Source: Pseudomonadota bacterium
GTDB taxonomy: Bacteria > Pseudomonadota > Alphaproteobacteria > Rhizobiales > Beijerinckiaceae
NCBI GenBank assembly: GCA_021813805.1
Contig: JAKAJL010000002.1
Coordinates: 62,001-126,000, forward strand
DNA: 64,000 nucleotides
Reading direction: 5' to 3'
Every line of letters begins with the position of its first letter. The first letter of the stretch is position 1. The notes beneath the pieces were generated by a model. It had not been told where the DNA came from and did no database searches. It worked only from the letters and a program-made list of their open reading frames with translations. Made by a program: the position numbers and the translations under genes. This document shows positions 44,511-54,147 of the stretch, piece after piece.

Positions 44511-45620
44511 ATGGAACGGATGGGGAGCGACCACGAGCAAGAGCCGGAGGCGCGGGACGCGGCGCCGGCCCCGTCATTTTCGTCCTCTTCGCGCCGCGAC
44601 GAGCGGGAAGCCCTTGCGGCCAAGGCCGAACGCCGCCGCAGGATCGCCGCGCGCGTCGGCGCCGGGGCCAGCATCCTGCTGGTCGCCCTTGCGGTCTTTG
44701 TCCTCACCCGCACCATTTCCCATCTCGACATGGCCCTGTTGCGGGCCGCGCTTTCGGCGACCTCGTGGGACCAGATCGGGCTCGGCCTGGCGCTGACCGC
44801 CTGTTCCTTCCTGATGCTCACGGGCTACGACGCCATCGCCTTGCGTCAGCTGAAATTGCGGGTGCCTTATCGCACCACGGCGCTCGCCTCCTTCACTTCC
44901 TACGCCGTCTCGTTCAATCTCGGCTTTCCCATTTTCACCGGCGGCACGGTGCGTTACTGGATCTATTCCCGCGCCGGGGTCCGGCCGGGCAAGGTGGCGA
45001 GCCTCACCGTGGTCGCGGGCGTCACCTTCTGGCTCGGCATGGCGGTGGTGATCGCGCTCGGCCTCGCGATCGAGGCGACGCCGCTGGCGGACATCGATCA
45101 TCTCGCGGTCGACATCAACCGGCTGATCGGCGTCGGCATGCTGGTGGCCATTGGCGTCTATCTCTATTGGGTGTCCGTGCGCCCGCGCCGCGCGCATTGG
45201 CAGGGTCTTTCCCTTGAACTGCCAGGCCTCGGCCTGTCGCTCGGCCAGATCGCGCTCGGCGTCATGGATCTGTGCAGCGCGGCGGGGGCGCTTTATGTCC
45301 TGCTGCCGAGCCATGAAGGGCTGAACTTCTTCACCTTCGCCGCGGTCTATGTCTTCGCGAGCCTGCTCGGCATCGTCAGCCATGCGCCGGGAGGCATCGG
45401 CGTGTTCGAGGCGACCATGCTGAAGGTCCTGCCGGCGCCCTCGCAGGAGGCCTTGCTCGCCTCGTTGCTGATGTTCCGCATTCTTTATTACGTCATACCC
45501 TTCGTTTTGGCTCTGGCGCTCCTGGGCGCCAATGAAGGCGGGCGCCGGTGGGACGCCCTGCGCGAGGAGATGAATCGCGCCCAAGCTGACCACGACTCCG
45601 ATTGCGACAAGGGCGCCTGA
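44511..45620 (+). CDS. MprF flippase-like membrane protein without synthase domain
   Basis: A 369-residue polytopic protein matching the lysylphosphatidylglycerol synthase TM region (UPF0104). After a polar 45-residue tail, about eight helices follow with family segments SYAVSFNLGFPIFTGGTVRYWIYSRAG and SHAPGGIGVFEATMLKVLPAP. The soluble aminoacyl-transferase domain of MprF is absent, so it is the translocase half only. It lies 16 bases before phoR, suggesting a shared transcript with phosphate regulation. Confidence 0.85.
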   Translation: MERMGSDHEQEPEARDAAPAPSFSSSSRRDEREALAAKAERRRRIAARVGAGASILLVALAVFVLTRTISHLDMALLRAALSATSWDQIGLGLALTACSFLMLTGYDAIALRQLKLRVPYRTTALASFTSYAVSFNLGFPIFTGGTVRYWIYSRAGVRPGKVASLTVVAGVTFWLGMAVVIALGLAIEATPLADIDHLAVDINRLIGVGMLVAIGVYLYWVSVRPRRAHWQGLSLELPGLGLSLGQIALGVMDLCSAAGALYVLLPSHEGLNFFTFAAVYVFASLLGIVSHAPGGIGVFEATMLKVLPAPSQEALLASLLMFRILYYVIPFVLALALLGANEGGRRWDALREEMNRAQADHDSDCDKGA

Positions 45621-45636
45621 TCCGGGATGCGCCTGG

Positions 45637-46686
45637 ATGAATGAAACATTCGACGCGGTGGCGACGGTCGTCGCCAGCCTGATCGACGCCATGCCGGAGC
45701 CGGTGCTGGTGATCGACCGCTCGGTTCGGCTGGTCGCCGCCAATCAGTCGGCGCGGGCGATGTTTCCTTTGATGAAGCTGAAGGCGCCGCTCGCCTCGAC
45801 CCTGCGCGCGGTGGATCTGCATGACGCCATCGCCCGTGTCTTCGCCACCGGCGAGGCGGAGGACCTGTCCTGGCGCGACCGCGTCCCGGTCGAACGGCTG
45901 TTCCAGGTCCATGTCGCGGCCTTTTACTCGGACGAAGCCCGTTTCGTGGCGCTCCATTTGCATGATGCGACCGAATCGCGGCGTCTCGAACAGGCGCGGG
46001 TCGATTTCGTCGCCAACGCCAGCCATGAACTGCGCACGCCGCTCGCCTCGCTGCTTGGCTTCATCGAGACCCTCCAGGGGCCGGCGCGCGGCGACGCTGC
46101 GGCTCGCGAGCGTTTCCTTTCGATCATGCTTGAGCAGGCCCGCCGCATGGCGCGGCTGGTGGACGACCTGCTGTCGCTGTCGCGGATCGAACAGAGCCTC
46201 CACGTCCAGCCCCGCGCCTCGGTCGATCTCGCCTCGATCGCCCGGCATGTTCGCGACGCCCTGACGCCGATGGCGGAGGAAAATCGGATCAGGCTCGAAC
46301 TTGAAACCCGGGAGACGATTGTGCGCGGCGACCGCGACGAATTGCTGCGGGTCGCCGAAAATCTGGTGGAAAACGCCATCAAGTACAGCGCTCCGGAGGT
46401 CAATCAGCCCGAGCGCCGGGTCTGGGTCGAAGTCGGCGCTCGCGAGGGCATGGGGTTTCTTTCGGTGCGTGATGAGGGGCCGGGCATAGCGCCGGAAAAC
46501 ATTCCCCGCCTGACCGAGCGCTTTTACCGGGTCGATGTCGGCCAGAGCCGCGCCAAGGGCGGCACCGGTCTCGGCCTCGCCCTGGTCAAGCACATTCTCG
46601 CCCGCCATCGCGGTCGTCTCAACATTCAGGCGTCGCCGGGGCGCGGGGCGGTTTTCACCGCCTGCGTTCCGCTCGAAGCGAAATGA
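45637..46686 (+). CDS. phoR: Phosphate regulon sensor kinase PhoR, soluble form
   Basis: A 349-residue histidine kinase. Residues 10-110 form a PAS-like domain; the HisKA box is FVANASHELRTPLASL (His130); N, G1 and G2 boxes are VENAIKYSAPEV, DEGPGIA and KGGTGLGLALVK. No membrane helix is visible, unlike the usual 400-plus residue PhoR. Position before pstSCAB-phoU-phoB identifies it. The ATG at 45637 overlaps a short upstream frame; GGATGA precedes it. Sensing probably passes through the Pst/PhoU complex. Confidence 0.9.
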   Translation: MNETFDAVATVVASLIDAMPEPVLVIDRSVRLVAANQSARAMFPLMKLKAPLASTLRAVDLHDAIARVFATGEAEDLSWRDRVPVERLFQVHVAAFYSDEARFVALHLHDATESRRLEQARVDFVANASHELRTPLASLLGFIETLQGPARGDAAARERFLSIMLEQARRMARLVDDLLSLSRIEQSLHVQPRASVDLASIARHVRDALTPMAEENRIRLELETRETIVRGDRDELLRVAENLVENAIKYSAPEVNQPERRVWVEVGAREGMGFLSVRDEGPGIAPENIPRLTERFYRVDVGQSRAKGGTGLGLALVKHILARHRGRLNIQASPGRGAVFTACVPLEAK

Positions 46687-46764
46687 GGGCGGCGCAAAAA
46701 AATTCCTCGTGCTTACAAAGCGCAATCCGGCGCAACGGCATGTCGCCGCAGCCGGAGTTCGCCG

Positions 46765-46782
46765 ACGTCACGCAACTGTCAT
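46765..46782 (+). promoter_or_regulatory. Pho box before pstS
   Basis: CTGTCAT (46776-46782) matches the 7-base Pho-box unit exactly; 11 bases earlier ACGTCAC (46765-46771) keeps the GTCA core. The two units with 4-base spacing form a PhoB site about 92 bases before the pstS ATG. Confidence 0.7.
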
Positions 46783-46873
46783 CTGAGCGTCGTAGAGCAG
46801 CGGCGCGCTTCAGCGCAGGGCGGCGCCGCTCCCGACGCGCTCGCCCCCAATCGACCTCAAAAAGAGGATTGGC

Positions 46874-47920
46874 ATGTCGAACTTCCTGCGCTCCGCTCTC
46901 GCCGCCGCCGCCGCTTTCGGCGTCGCAACCTCCGCTCTCGCCGCCGATATTTCGGGCGCGGGCGCGACCTTTCCCTATCCCGTTTATTCGAAATGGGCCG
47001 ACACCTACAAGAAGGAAACCGGCAACGGCCTGAATTACCAGTCGATCGGCTCCGGCGGCGGCATCAAGCAGATCGAGGCCCGCACCGTGACCTTCGGCGC
47101 CAGCGACGCGCCGCTCAAGGCCGCGGATCTGGACAAGAAAGGCCTCGCGCAATGGCCGATGGTGATGGGCGGCATCGTGCCGGTGGTCAATGTCCAAGGC
47201 GTCAAGGCCGGACAACTCGCCGTCGACGGCCCGACCCTGGCGAAAATCTACCTCGGCGAGATCACCAAATGGAACGATCCCGCCCTCGCCAAGCTCAACC
47301 CCGCCGTGAAGCTGCCGGACGCCGCGATCGCCGTGGTCCATCGCTCCGACGGTTCGGGCACGACTTTCAACTTCACGAATTACCTCGTCAAGGTCTCTCC
47401 GGATTGGGCCTCCAAGGTCGGTTCGGCGGTTTCGGTCGAATGGCCGGTCGGCCTCGGGGCCAAGGGCAATGAAGGCGTCTCGAACACCGTGGGCGTCACC
47501 GCCAATTCGATCGGCTATGTCGAATATGCCTACGCCATCGAAAACAAGATGACCTATACGGATATGGTCAATCATGACGGCAAGCGGGTCAAGCCGGAGA
47601 CGGCTACCTTCCAGTCCGCCGCCGCCAACGCTGACTGGAGCCATGCGCCAGGCTTCTATCAGATCCTGACCGACCAGCCGGGCGCGAAATCATGGCCGAT
47701 CACTGCGGCGACCTTCATCCTGATGCCGAAGAAGGTTCCGGACGCCGCCGCCGCCGCCGAAGCCCTGAAGTTCTTCGACTGGGCGTTCACGAAAGGCGGC
47801 AAACAGGCCGAGGCGCTTGACTATATTCCCATGCCGGCCAATGTCGTCTCCCTGATCAGGAAGACCTGGGCGAATGATATCAAGGACACCAACGGTAAGC
47901 CGGTCTATCAAGCGAAATAG
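46874..47920 (+). CDS. pstS: Periplasmic phosphate-binding protein PstS
   Basis: A 348-residue binding protein with signal peptide ending ALA-A (residue 24). Mature start [22 protein letters not shown], with phosphate ligands in [23 protein letters not shown] and [15 protein letters not shown]. It delivers phosphate to PstCA. AGAGGA precedes the ATG. A Pho box lies upstream; a UUCG-capped hairpin lies between it and pstC. Confidence 0.97.
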   Translation: MSNFLRSALAAAAAFGVATSALAADISGAGATFPYPVYSKWADTYKKETGNGLNYQSIGSGGGIKQIEARTVTFGASDAPLKAADLDKKGLAQWPMVMGGIVPVVNVQGVKAGQLAVDGPTLAKIYLGEITKWNDPALAKLNPAVKLPDAAIAVVHRSDGSGTTFNFTNYLVKVSPDWASKVGSAVSVEWPVGLGAKGNEGVSNTVGVTANSIGYVEYAYAIENKMTYTDMVNHDGKRVKPETATFQSAAANADWSHAPGFYQILTDQPGAKSWPITAATFILMPKKVPDAAAAAEALKFFDWAFTKGGKQAEALDYIPMPANVVSLIRKTWANDIKDTNGKPVYQAK

Positions 47921-47933
47921 TCGCCGGATGGCG

Positions 47934-47957
47934 CGCCGGGGGCTTCGGCCTCCGGCG
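47934..47957 (+). other. UUCG-capped hairpin between pstS and pstC
   Basis: CGCCGGGGGC, TTCG, GCCTCCGGCG: a 10-bp stem with one G-U pair and the very stable UUCG loop. There is no T tract, so it is an mRNA-stabilising or partial attenuation element that would favour PstS over the permease proteins. Confidence 0.65.
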
Positions 47958-47980
47958 GGTCCCGGATTGGAGGATCGCAA

Positions 47981-48976
47981 ATGTCGGAGGCGACCTTGAG
48001 TTCCGTGGCCGGATCGGCGGTGGTCAACGCAGGTCGCCAAAAGGCTCTTCGCCGTTTCGAGATCGGCGACCGGATCTTTCGCGTCGCGACGCGATCCTCG
48101 GCCATTGCGGTCCTGGTTCTGCTTGGCGGCGTCATCGTCTCGCTGGTTCAGGGCGCATCGCCGGCGCTGAGCAAATTCGGCTTCGGCTTCCTGATTTCGG
48201 ACGCCTGGAATCCGGTCACCGAGAAATTCGGCGCCGCGCCCGCGATTTACGGCACGCTGGTCACCTCCTTCATCGCGCTTCTTATCGCCGCGCCGGTCGG
48301 CTTCGGCATCGCTGTTTTCTTGACCGAACTTTGTCCTTACAAGTTGCGCCGCCCGATCGGCATAGCGGTCGAGCTGCTCGCCGGCATTCCCTCGATCATC
48401 TACGGCATCTGGGGCATGTTCGTTCTCGCGCCCTTCCTGCAGGCCCATGTCCAGCCGGCGCTGATCGCGACTTTCGCCGATGTTCCGGGGCTGAACCGGC
48501 TGTTCGCCGGCCCGCCTTATGGCATCGGCGTGCTCACCGCGAGCTTCATCCTGGCCATCATGATCCTGCCGCTGATCTCCTCGATCTCGCGCGACGTGTT
48601 CGACACCGTTCCGCACGTGCTCAAGGAGGCGGCTTTCGGCATCGGCTGCACCCGCTGGGAGGTGATCCGCTCCATCGTCGCGCCCTATGCCGGCGTCGGC
48701 CTCGTCGGCGGGGTGATGCTGGCGCTCGGCCGGGCGCTCGGCGAAACCATGGCGGTGACCTTCGTGATCGGCAACGCCCACAAGATCCATGCCTCGATCC
48801 TCGGTCCCGGCACGACGATTTCGGCGACCATCGCCAATGAATTCACCGAGGCCGACGGCGCGATCTACACCTCCTCGCTGATCGCGCTCGGCCTGCTGCT
48901 TTTCCTCATCACCTTCATCGTCCTCGCCATTTCGCGTCTGATGCTGATGCGTCTCGAAGGGAAGGGAGCGCGCTGA
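47981..48976 (+). CDS. pstC: Phosphate ABC permease PstC
   Basis: A 331-residue permease with about six helices. Family segments: [46 protein letters not shown], and the EAA loop [24 protein letters not shown]. An N-terminal extension of about 40 residues precedes the first helix. It forms the membrane channel with PstA and ends 1 base before the pstA ATG. Confidence 0.96.
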   Translation: MSEATLSSVAGSAVVNAGRQKALRRFEIGDRIFRVATRSSAIAVLVLLGGVIVSLVQGASPALSKFGFGFLISDAWNPVTEKFGAAPAIYGTLVTSFIALLIAAPVGFGIAVFLTELCPYKLRRPIGIAVELLAGIPSIIYGIWGMFVLAPFLQAHVQPALIATFADVPGLNRLFAGPPYGIGVLTASFILAIMILPLISSISRDVFDTVPHVLKEAAFGIGCTRWEVIRSIVAPYAGVGLVGGVMLALGRALGETMAVTFVIGNAHKIHASILGPGTTISATIANEFTEADGAIYTSSLIALGLLLFLITFIVLAISRLMLMRLEGKGAR

Positions 48977-48977
48977 A

Positions 48978-49820
48978 ATGTCTCGCCTGCAAGCGTCGCG
49001 CAAGGCGCGCAGCGCCATCGTCATGGGCCTCTGCTATGCTTCGGCGGGTCTTGGCTTGCTCGCTCTGGCCTTGATTCTCGGTACTCTGGTGTGGAACGGC
49101 TTTTCCGGCTTCTCGCTTTCGGTCTTCACCCGGATGACGCCGCCGCCGGGCTCGGCGGGCGGATTGCTCAACGCCATCGCCGGCTCGCTGATCATGACCT
49201 TTTTCGGCGTGCTGATCGGCGCGCCGCTCGGCGTGTTCGCCGGCACCTATATGGCCGAATATGGCCGCGACACCCACCTGACGACCGTGGTGCGGTTCAT
49301 CAACGACGTGCTGCTCTCGGCGCCGTCGATCGTCATCGGCCTGTTCGTCTATGAAATCGCCGTGGTTCCGATGGGCCATTTCTCGGCCATCGCCGGCTCC
49401 ATCGCGCTCGCGCTGCTGGTCGTGCCGGTGGTGGTGCGCACGACCGAGGACATGCTGAATCTGGTCCCGGGAACGCTGCGCGAGGCGGCGACCGCCTTGG
49501 GCCTGCCGCGCGCCATGGTCATCCGCCATGTCGCCTACAAGGCGGCGCGCTCGGGGCTCATCACCGGCCTGCTGCTCGCGATCGCGCGCATCTCGGGCGA
49601 GACGGCGCCGCTCCTGTTCACCTCGCTCAACAACCAGTTCTGGAGCAGTAACCTCAACGCGCCGATGGCCAGCCTTCCGGCGGTGATTTTCCAGTTCGCC
49701 ATGTCGCCCTACAAGGAATGGCAGGCTTTGGCCTGGGTGGGCGCGCTCCTGATCACTTTCGCCGTTCTGACGCTCTCGATCGCCGCCCGCGTGCTCGGCT
49801 CGCAAAGGACCAGCCAATGA
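48978..49820 (+). CDS. pstA: Phosphate ABC permease PstA
   Basis: A 280-residue permease with six helices. Segments: [48 protein letters not shown], and the EAA loop [31 protein letters not shown]. It starts 1 base after pstC and overlaps pstB by 4 bases (ATGA). Confidence 0.96.
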   Translation: MSRLQASRKARSAIVMGLCYASAGLGLLALALILGTLVWNGFSGFSLSVFTRMTPPPGSAGGLLNAIAGSLIMTFFGVLIGAPLGVFAGTYMAEYGRDTHLTTVVRFINDVLLSAPSIVIGLFVYEIAVVPMGHFSAIAGSIALALLVVPVVVRTTEDMLNLVPGTLREAATALGLPRAMVIRHVAYKAARSGLITGLLLAIARISGETAPLLFTSLNNQFWSSNLNAPMASLPAVIFQFAMSPYKEWQALAWVGALLITFAVLTLSIAARVLGSQRTSQ

Positions 49821-50617
49821 CCGACTCCGCCGTTCAGGACGTTGCCGCGCCCAGCGCAAAGCTCGCGGAAAAGATGAGCGTCAGGAGTCTCGACTTCTAT
49901 TACGGCGACCACAGGGCGCTGAAGTCGGTGAACGTCAAGTTCTACGCCAATCAGGTCACGGCTCTGATCGGTCCGTCGGGCTGCGGCAAGTCCACTTTGC
50001 TGCGCGTGCTCAACCGCATGTACGACCTCTACCCGCGCCAGCGCGCGGAGGGCGAGGTGCTGCTCGACGGCGAAAACATTCTCGACCCGAAACTCGACCT
50101 GAACTCGCTGCGCGCCCGCGTCGGCATGGTGTTCCAGAAGCCGACGCCTTTTCCGATGTCGATTTACGAGAATATCGCTTTCGGCGTCCGGCTTTACGAG
50201 AAGCTGGGCAGGGCCGACATGGACGAGCGCGTGGAGGCGGCCCTGCGTGGCGCGGCGCTGTGGGACGAGGTCAAGGACAAGCTCACCACCTCCGGATTGA
50301 GCCTGTCCGGCGGTCAGCAGCAGCGCCTGTGCATCGCGCGCACGATCGCGATTAAGCCGGAAATGATCCTGTTCGACGAGCCGGCTTCCGCGCTCGACCC
50401 AATCTCGACCGCCAAAATCGAGGAACTGATCGACGAATTGCGCGCCGACTACACCATCGCCATCGTCACCCACAACATGCAGCAGGCGGTGCGCGTCTCC
50501 CAATTCACGGCCTTCATGTATCTCGGCGAACTGGTCGAATTCGACCAGACGGACAGGATCTTCACCGCGCCGCGGGAACGGCGCACTCAGGACTATATCA
50601 CCGGCCGTTTCGGCTGA
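49817..50617 (+). CDS. pstB: Phosphate ABC transporter ATPase PstB
   Basis: A 266-residue ABC ATPase. Walker [10 protein letters not shown] near residue 56, Q-loop [15 protein letters not shown], signature LSGGQQQRL, Walker [14 protein letters not shown], switch His in VTHNMQQA. It powers PstSCA and transmits phosphate status to PhoR with PhoU. The ATG at 49817 overlaps the stop of pstA; the upstream open frame lies inside pstA. Confidence 0.97.
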   Translation: MTDSAVQDVAAPSAKLAEKMSVRSLDFYYGDHRALKSVNVKFYANQVTALIGPSGCGKSTLLRVLNRMYDLYPRQRAEGEVLLDGENILDPKLDLNSLRARVGMVFQKPTPFPMSIYENIAFGVRLYEKLGRADMDERVEAALRGAALWDEVKDKLTTSGLSLSGGQQQRLCIARTIAIKPEMILFDEPASALDPISTAKIEELIDELRADYTIAIVTHNMQQAVRVSQFTAFMYLGELVEFDQTDRIFTAPRERRTQDYITGRFG

Positions 50618-50648
50618 TCCGGAACTTCGCGAAAACAGGTCACTGACA

Positions 50649-51350
50649 ATGGTCGATCATACTGTCCGCTCCTTCGACGCCGATCTCGAAACGCTCGACC
50701 GCCACATTTCGGAAATGGGCGGCATAGCCGAAAAAATGCTGTCCGACGCCATGGACGCTTTGGCGACCATGAACGCTGAACTCGCGCATCGCGTGGTCGA
50801 GACCGATCTGCGCCTCGATCACCTTCAGCGGACGGTCGAGGATCTCGCGGTGCGCACTCTGGCGCGGCGTCAGCCTGTGGCGGTCGATCTGCGCGACGTC
50901 GTCGGCGTGATGCGCATCGCCGCCGATCTCGAGCGTATCGGCGACCAGGCCAAGAATATCGCCAAGCGCACCACCAAGATCGCTGGCGAGCCCCGTCTGT
51001 CGCGGGCGGTGATCGGTCTCAAGTCGATGCATGAGGTGGCGGCAAACCAGCTCAAGGACGTGCTCGACGCCTATGCCCAGCGCGACGCCAGCGCGGCGCG
51101 CGCCGTCTGGGCGCGCGACGCCGAACTCGACGCGCTCGAGGATTCGGTTTTCCGCGATCTCCTGACCTTCATGATGGAAGATCCGCGCAACATCACCTTC
51201 TGCACCCATCTGCTGTTCTGCTCGAAGAATCTGGAGCGGGTCGGCGATCACGCCACCAATATCGCCGAGACGGTCGTCTATATCGTCACCGGCGAGAATC
51301 TCTCGGGCGAGGATCGCCCGCGCGGCCCCGAGGCCGCGGCTTTGCCGTGA
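50649..51350 (+). CDS. phoU: Phosphate signalling protein PhoU
   Basis: A 233-residue all-helical protein of two three-helix bundles with the PhoU motifs VVGVMRIAADLERIGDQAKNIAKR and NLERVGDHATNIAETVVYI, the E/DxxxD metal-binding signatures. It links Pst status to PhoR and keeps the regulon off when phosphate is plentiful. It sits between pstB and phoB as usual. Confidence 0.95.
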   Translation: MVDHTVRSFDADLETLDRHISEMGGIAEKMLSDAMDALATMNAELAHRVVETDLRLDHLQRTVEDLAVRTLARRQPVAVDLRDVVGVMRIAADLERIGDQAKNIAKRTTKIAGEPRLSRAVIGLKSMHEVAANQLKDVLDAYAQRDASAARAVWARDAELDALEDSVFRDLLTFMMEDPRNITFCTHLLFCSKNLERVGDHATNIAETVVYIVTGENLSGEDRPRGPEAAALP

Positions 51351-51373
51351 AATCCAAGGAGCCCGCTGCTCTC

Positions 51374-52117
51374 ATGAACGAACCGCGCGCCTCTGTCATT
51401 GGAGCCGCATCCCCCGGTGGGGCTCCGCGCATCCTGGTCGTCGAGGACGAAGCCGCCCTCGGCCTGCTGCTGGCCTATAACCTCGAATCCGAAGGCTATG
51501 TCGTCGAGCGCGTCGAGCGCGGCGACGAAGCCGAATTGCGGCTCGAAGAATCCCCGCCCGACCTCGTCATCCTTGACTGGATGCTGCCGGGCGTTTCGGG
51601 CCTCGAAATCTGCCGCCGCCTGCGGGCCCGGGAGACGACGCGTACGCTCCCTGTCATCATGCTGACGGCGCGCGGCGAAGAGGGCGAGCGCGTGCGCGGG
51701 CTCTCGGTCGGCGCCGACGATTATGTGGTCAAGCCGTTTTCCGTGCCCGAGCTGATGGCGCGCGTGCGCGCGCTGTTGCGGCGCGCCCGCCCGGAGCGCG
51801 TCGCGGTGCGACTGAGCGCCGGCGAACTGGAGCTCGATCGCGAAACCCGCCGCGTCCGGCGCGCGGGCCGCGAAATCCACCTCGGCCCGACCGAATTCCG
51901 CTTGCTCGAATATCTGATGGAAAAGCCGGGCCGGGTTTTTTCGCGCGCGCAATTGCTCGACAGCGTCTGGGGACTATCGGCCGACATCGACGAGCGTACG
52001 GTCGACGTTCATATCGGCCGACTGCGGAAAGCGCTGGCGAATGACAACGAAAATGACCCGATCCGCACCGTGCGCGGCTCGGGCTATTCCTTCGACGAGA
52101 CTTTTGGGCGGGGCTGA
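51374..52117 (+). CDS. phoB: Phosphate regulon response regulator PhoB
   Basis: A 247-residue OmpR-class regulator: receiver domain with acidic pair VVEDE and phospho-acceptor Asp68 (VILDWMLPG), Lys in VVKPFS; then a winged-helix domain (GPTEFRLLEYLMEKPGRVFSRAQLLDSVWG, ERTVDVHIGRLRKAL). I prefer the ATG at 51374 with AAGGAG upstream; a GTG at 51347 that overlaps the phoU stop (GTGA) would add nine residues and is a real alternative. Ends the pho/pst module. Confidence 0.93.
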   Translation: MNEPRASVIGAASPGGAPRILVVEDEAALGLLLAYNLESEGYVVERVERGDEAELRLEESPPDLVILDWMLPGVSGLEICRRLRARETTRTLPVIMLTARGEEGERVRGLSVGADDYVVKPFSVPELMARVRALLRRARPERVAVRLSAGELELDRETRRVRRAGREIHLGPTEFRLLEYLMEKPGRVFSRAQLLDSVWGLSADIDERTVDVHIGRLRKALANDNENDPIRTVRGSGYSFDETFGRG

Positions 52118-52463
52118 CTTTCGCTTGGCCTGGGCGACTCGGCCGAAGAGGCCTCGCCACGCGGCCTGGACGGCCTCGCCCGGGCGCGAAACGGCCGATT
52201 CGAAACGCCGCGGCGTCTCCCCCGGCGACGCTTGAGTTTGAAGCGGCGGCGCCGACGCGAGCTGATCGTAAATTTCGTCGTAGATGACAGTGGCTTAGTC
52301 GATTGCGACTGATTGAAGGCGCGCCTGCGTCTGGAGAGTATTTTGCAAGTGTTCCCCCTTGCGGACGCCAATCGCAACTTGAAAAATATGTCCAAGGGTC
52401 GAAACAAAGCCAACCGCGTTGCGTTGGGGCTTCGAAATTCCGGTACCGGAAAGGAGACGCGTC
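52118..52463. other. Intergenic region before the MBL gene
   Basis: 346 bases with no credible gene. A short inverted repeat AGTCG-ATTG-CGACT lies near 52297-52310. The last part is less GC-rich and presumably carries the promoter for the MBL-fold gene; no clear -35/-10 pair is visible. Confidence 0.5.
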
Positions 52464-53618
52464 ATGCTTCGCAATGCTCTTGGAATGCCGCCCTGTTGTT
52501 GTCGCCTCGACCGCCGCGATGTGGTGGCCGGCGGAGCCTTGACGGCTCTGCTGGCGGTCGTCGCCGGCGGGATGCGGCCCGCGCGAGGGCAAACGCTTGC
52601 GGCCGCGCCGCCGGAAGTGGACCAGCTTGCGTTGCGACTGCTGGTGGATTCGTACCAGTTCGCCGTGACCCCGGGCCATAAGGCCGTCGGCCCGGTGCAG
52701 ATCGAACAGTTCGGCTGGGGAATCGAGCCCGACCGTCCGCCGGGACCGACACTGGTCAGCGAATTTGGACTGGCCATGCACGCCGAGTCGACGCGCGGCG
52801 TGGAAAAACGCAACATCCTGATCGATTTCGCGTTCACGCCCTACGCGTTGAACAACAACGCCAGCCTGATCGGACTCGATCCCGCCGTGTTGGACGCCAT
52901 GGTCCTGAGCCACGGACATTACGACCATTTCGGCGGCATGGCCGGTTTTCTTGAAAAGCACGGCGCCTCCTTGAAGCCGGGACTGCCGCTCTATGTCGGC
53001 GGAGAAGAGGCGTTTTGCGCCCGCACGTGGACGGGACCGCCGGTCAAAGGCGATTTCGGGGCGATCGACCGGGGCGCGCTTGAGGCCGCCAAGGTCAGGG
53101 TGACCTACGCGGACGGTCCGTCGATCGTCGCCGATCATGGTTTCACCACCGGACAGATCGGCCAGAAAAGCTTTGAGAAGCTTCTCTCGCCGAGCGTGAT
53201 GAAAATCGGCGTCGCCCGAGGCTTCGGCTGCTTTGCCGAGAGACTTCCGGTCGACGAGCGCGCGCTGACCGCGACGCCGGATCAGTTCCGACACGAGATC
53301 GCAACCGCCTACAACGTCAAGGGACGCGGCCTGGTCGTTCTGACCTCCTGTAGTCATCGCGGCGTGGTCAATGCGGTGAAACAGGCGCAGGCGGTCTCGG
53401 GCGTCGCCAAGATTCATGCCGTCGTCGGCGGCTTCCATCTCGCGCCGTACCAGGAGGATTATGTCCGACGGACGATTGCGGCGTTGAAGGAAATAGACGT
53501 CGATTATGTCGTTCCGCTCCATTGCACGGGCGAAATGTTCTACGACATCGCGCGCACGGAAATGCCGGGCAAGGTCCTGCGCGGCTTCACGGGCACGCGG
53601 CTGATTTTCGGCGGGTGA
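52464..53618 (+). CDS. Exported MBL-fold metallohydrolase
   Basis: A 384-residue protein. The N-terminus is a Tat-type leader (RLDRRDVVAGGALTALLAVV) preceded by a Cys cluster (PPCCCRL). The MBL domain shows the zinc motif SHGHYDHFGG, then SCSHRG and VGGFHLAP, and ends with the VPLHCTGE segment typical of the group related to 4-(beta-D-ribofuranosyl)aminobenzene phosphate synthase / Tm0207. The real substrate is unknown. AAGGAG (52451-52456) fixes the ATG. Confidence 0.87.
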   Translation: MLRNALGMPPCCCRLDRRDVVAGGALTALLAVVAGGMRPARGQTLAAAPPEVDQLALRLLVDSYQFAVTPGHKAVGPVQIEQFGWGIEPDRPPGPTLVSEFGLAMHAESTRGVEKRNILIDFAFTPYALNNNASLIGLDPAVLDAMVLSHGHYDHFGGMAGFLEKHGASLKPGLPLYVGGEEAFCARTWTGPPVKGDFGAIDRGALEAAKVRVTYADGPSIVADHGFTTGQIGQKSFEKLLSPSVMKIGVARGFGCFAERLPVDERALTATPDQFRHEIATAYNVKGRGLVVLTSCSHRGVVNAVKQAQAVSGVAKIHAVVGGFHLAPYQEDYVRRTIAALKEIDVDYVVPLHCTGEMFYDIARTEMPGKVLRGFTGTRLIFGG

Positions 53619-54147
53619 CAGTGGGGACAGGTCGAATCCAGCCGGCCGCCGGCGGGAGCCAGGGTTTGTCCATTTTTTGCCGACGCCGCCCGGTTGACGG
53701 CGCGCCGGGGCATGCGAGTCGGCGCCGCGACGCGTTACAACGTGATGTTTTGATCGGAGGGCGCGCCGATCGCCGGACAGCGCCGGGAAATTCGGGCTTC
53801 GATTTCGCGTGGGCATGGCGCCATGGCCCTGCGCGCGCTTTTCTTTTCGTAGCGCGACCGGCGCCCGCGCCCCGTCAGGACGATCCATCCTCGTCTGACA
53901 GGCGCCGGATTTTCATCGTTCGCTGGTTGCCGCGAAAAACCCGGCGCCGGGGGGCGGCGCCGGGTTTTCGCGAAGGGCGAGGGGGAGGAGTCGATGTCCG
54001 CGTCATTTGGGGGACTGGACGTTTCGCGGTCGGACGTTTTGCCTCCTTGGCGACAATCCAGTTTTGCCTTCGACCGGAGCGGGCGAACCTGCTTCGGCCG
54101 CGTGCTGACGGGCTGGCCCCTCGCCTTCGCCCTTCGGGCGCGGCGGT
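53619..54147. other. Convergent intergenic region with bidirectional terminator
   Basis: 529 bases between the ends of the MBL gene (plus) and gcrA (minus). Frames here lack protein features. The main item is the long hairpin at 53931-53972. The remainder holds short repeated motifs (GGACGTTTCGCGG and CGGACGTTTTG near 54017-54043), without clear meaning. Confidence 0.55.
53931..53972. terminator. Long bidirectional terminator
   Basis: CGCGAAAAACCCGGCGCC (53931-53948), loop, GGCGCCGGGTTTTCGCG (53956-53972): a 17-bp stem with one bulged A. The GC core is flanked by A-run and T-run, so it can end transcripts from both sides, the MBL gene on plus and gcrA on minus. Confidence 0.8.

Noticed and set aside
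52295-52837. Frames across the start of the MBL gene on both strands
   Set aside because: No conserved features, and the MBL gene has a strong ribosome site and export leader.
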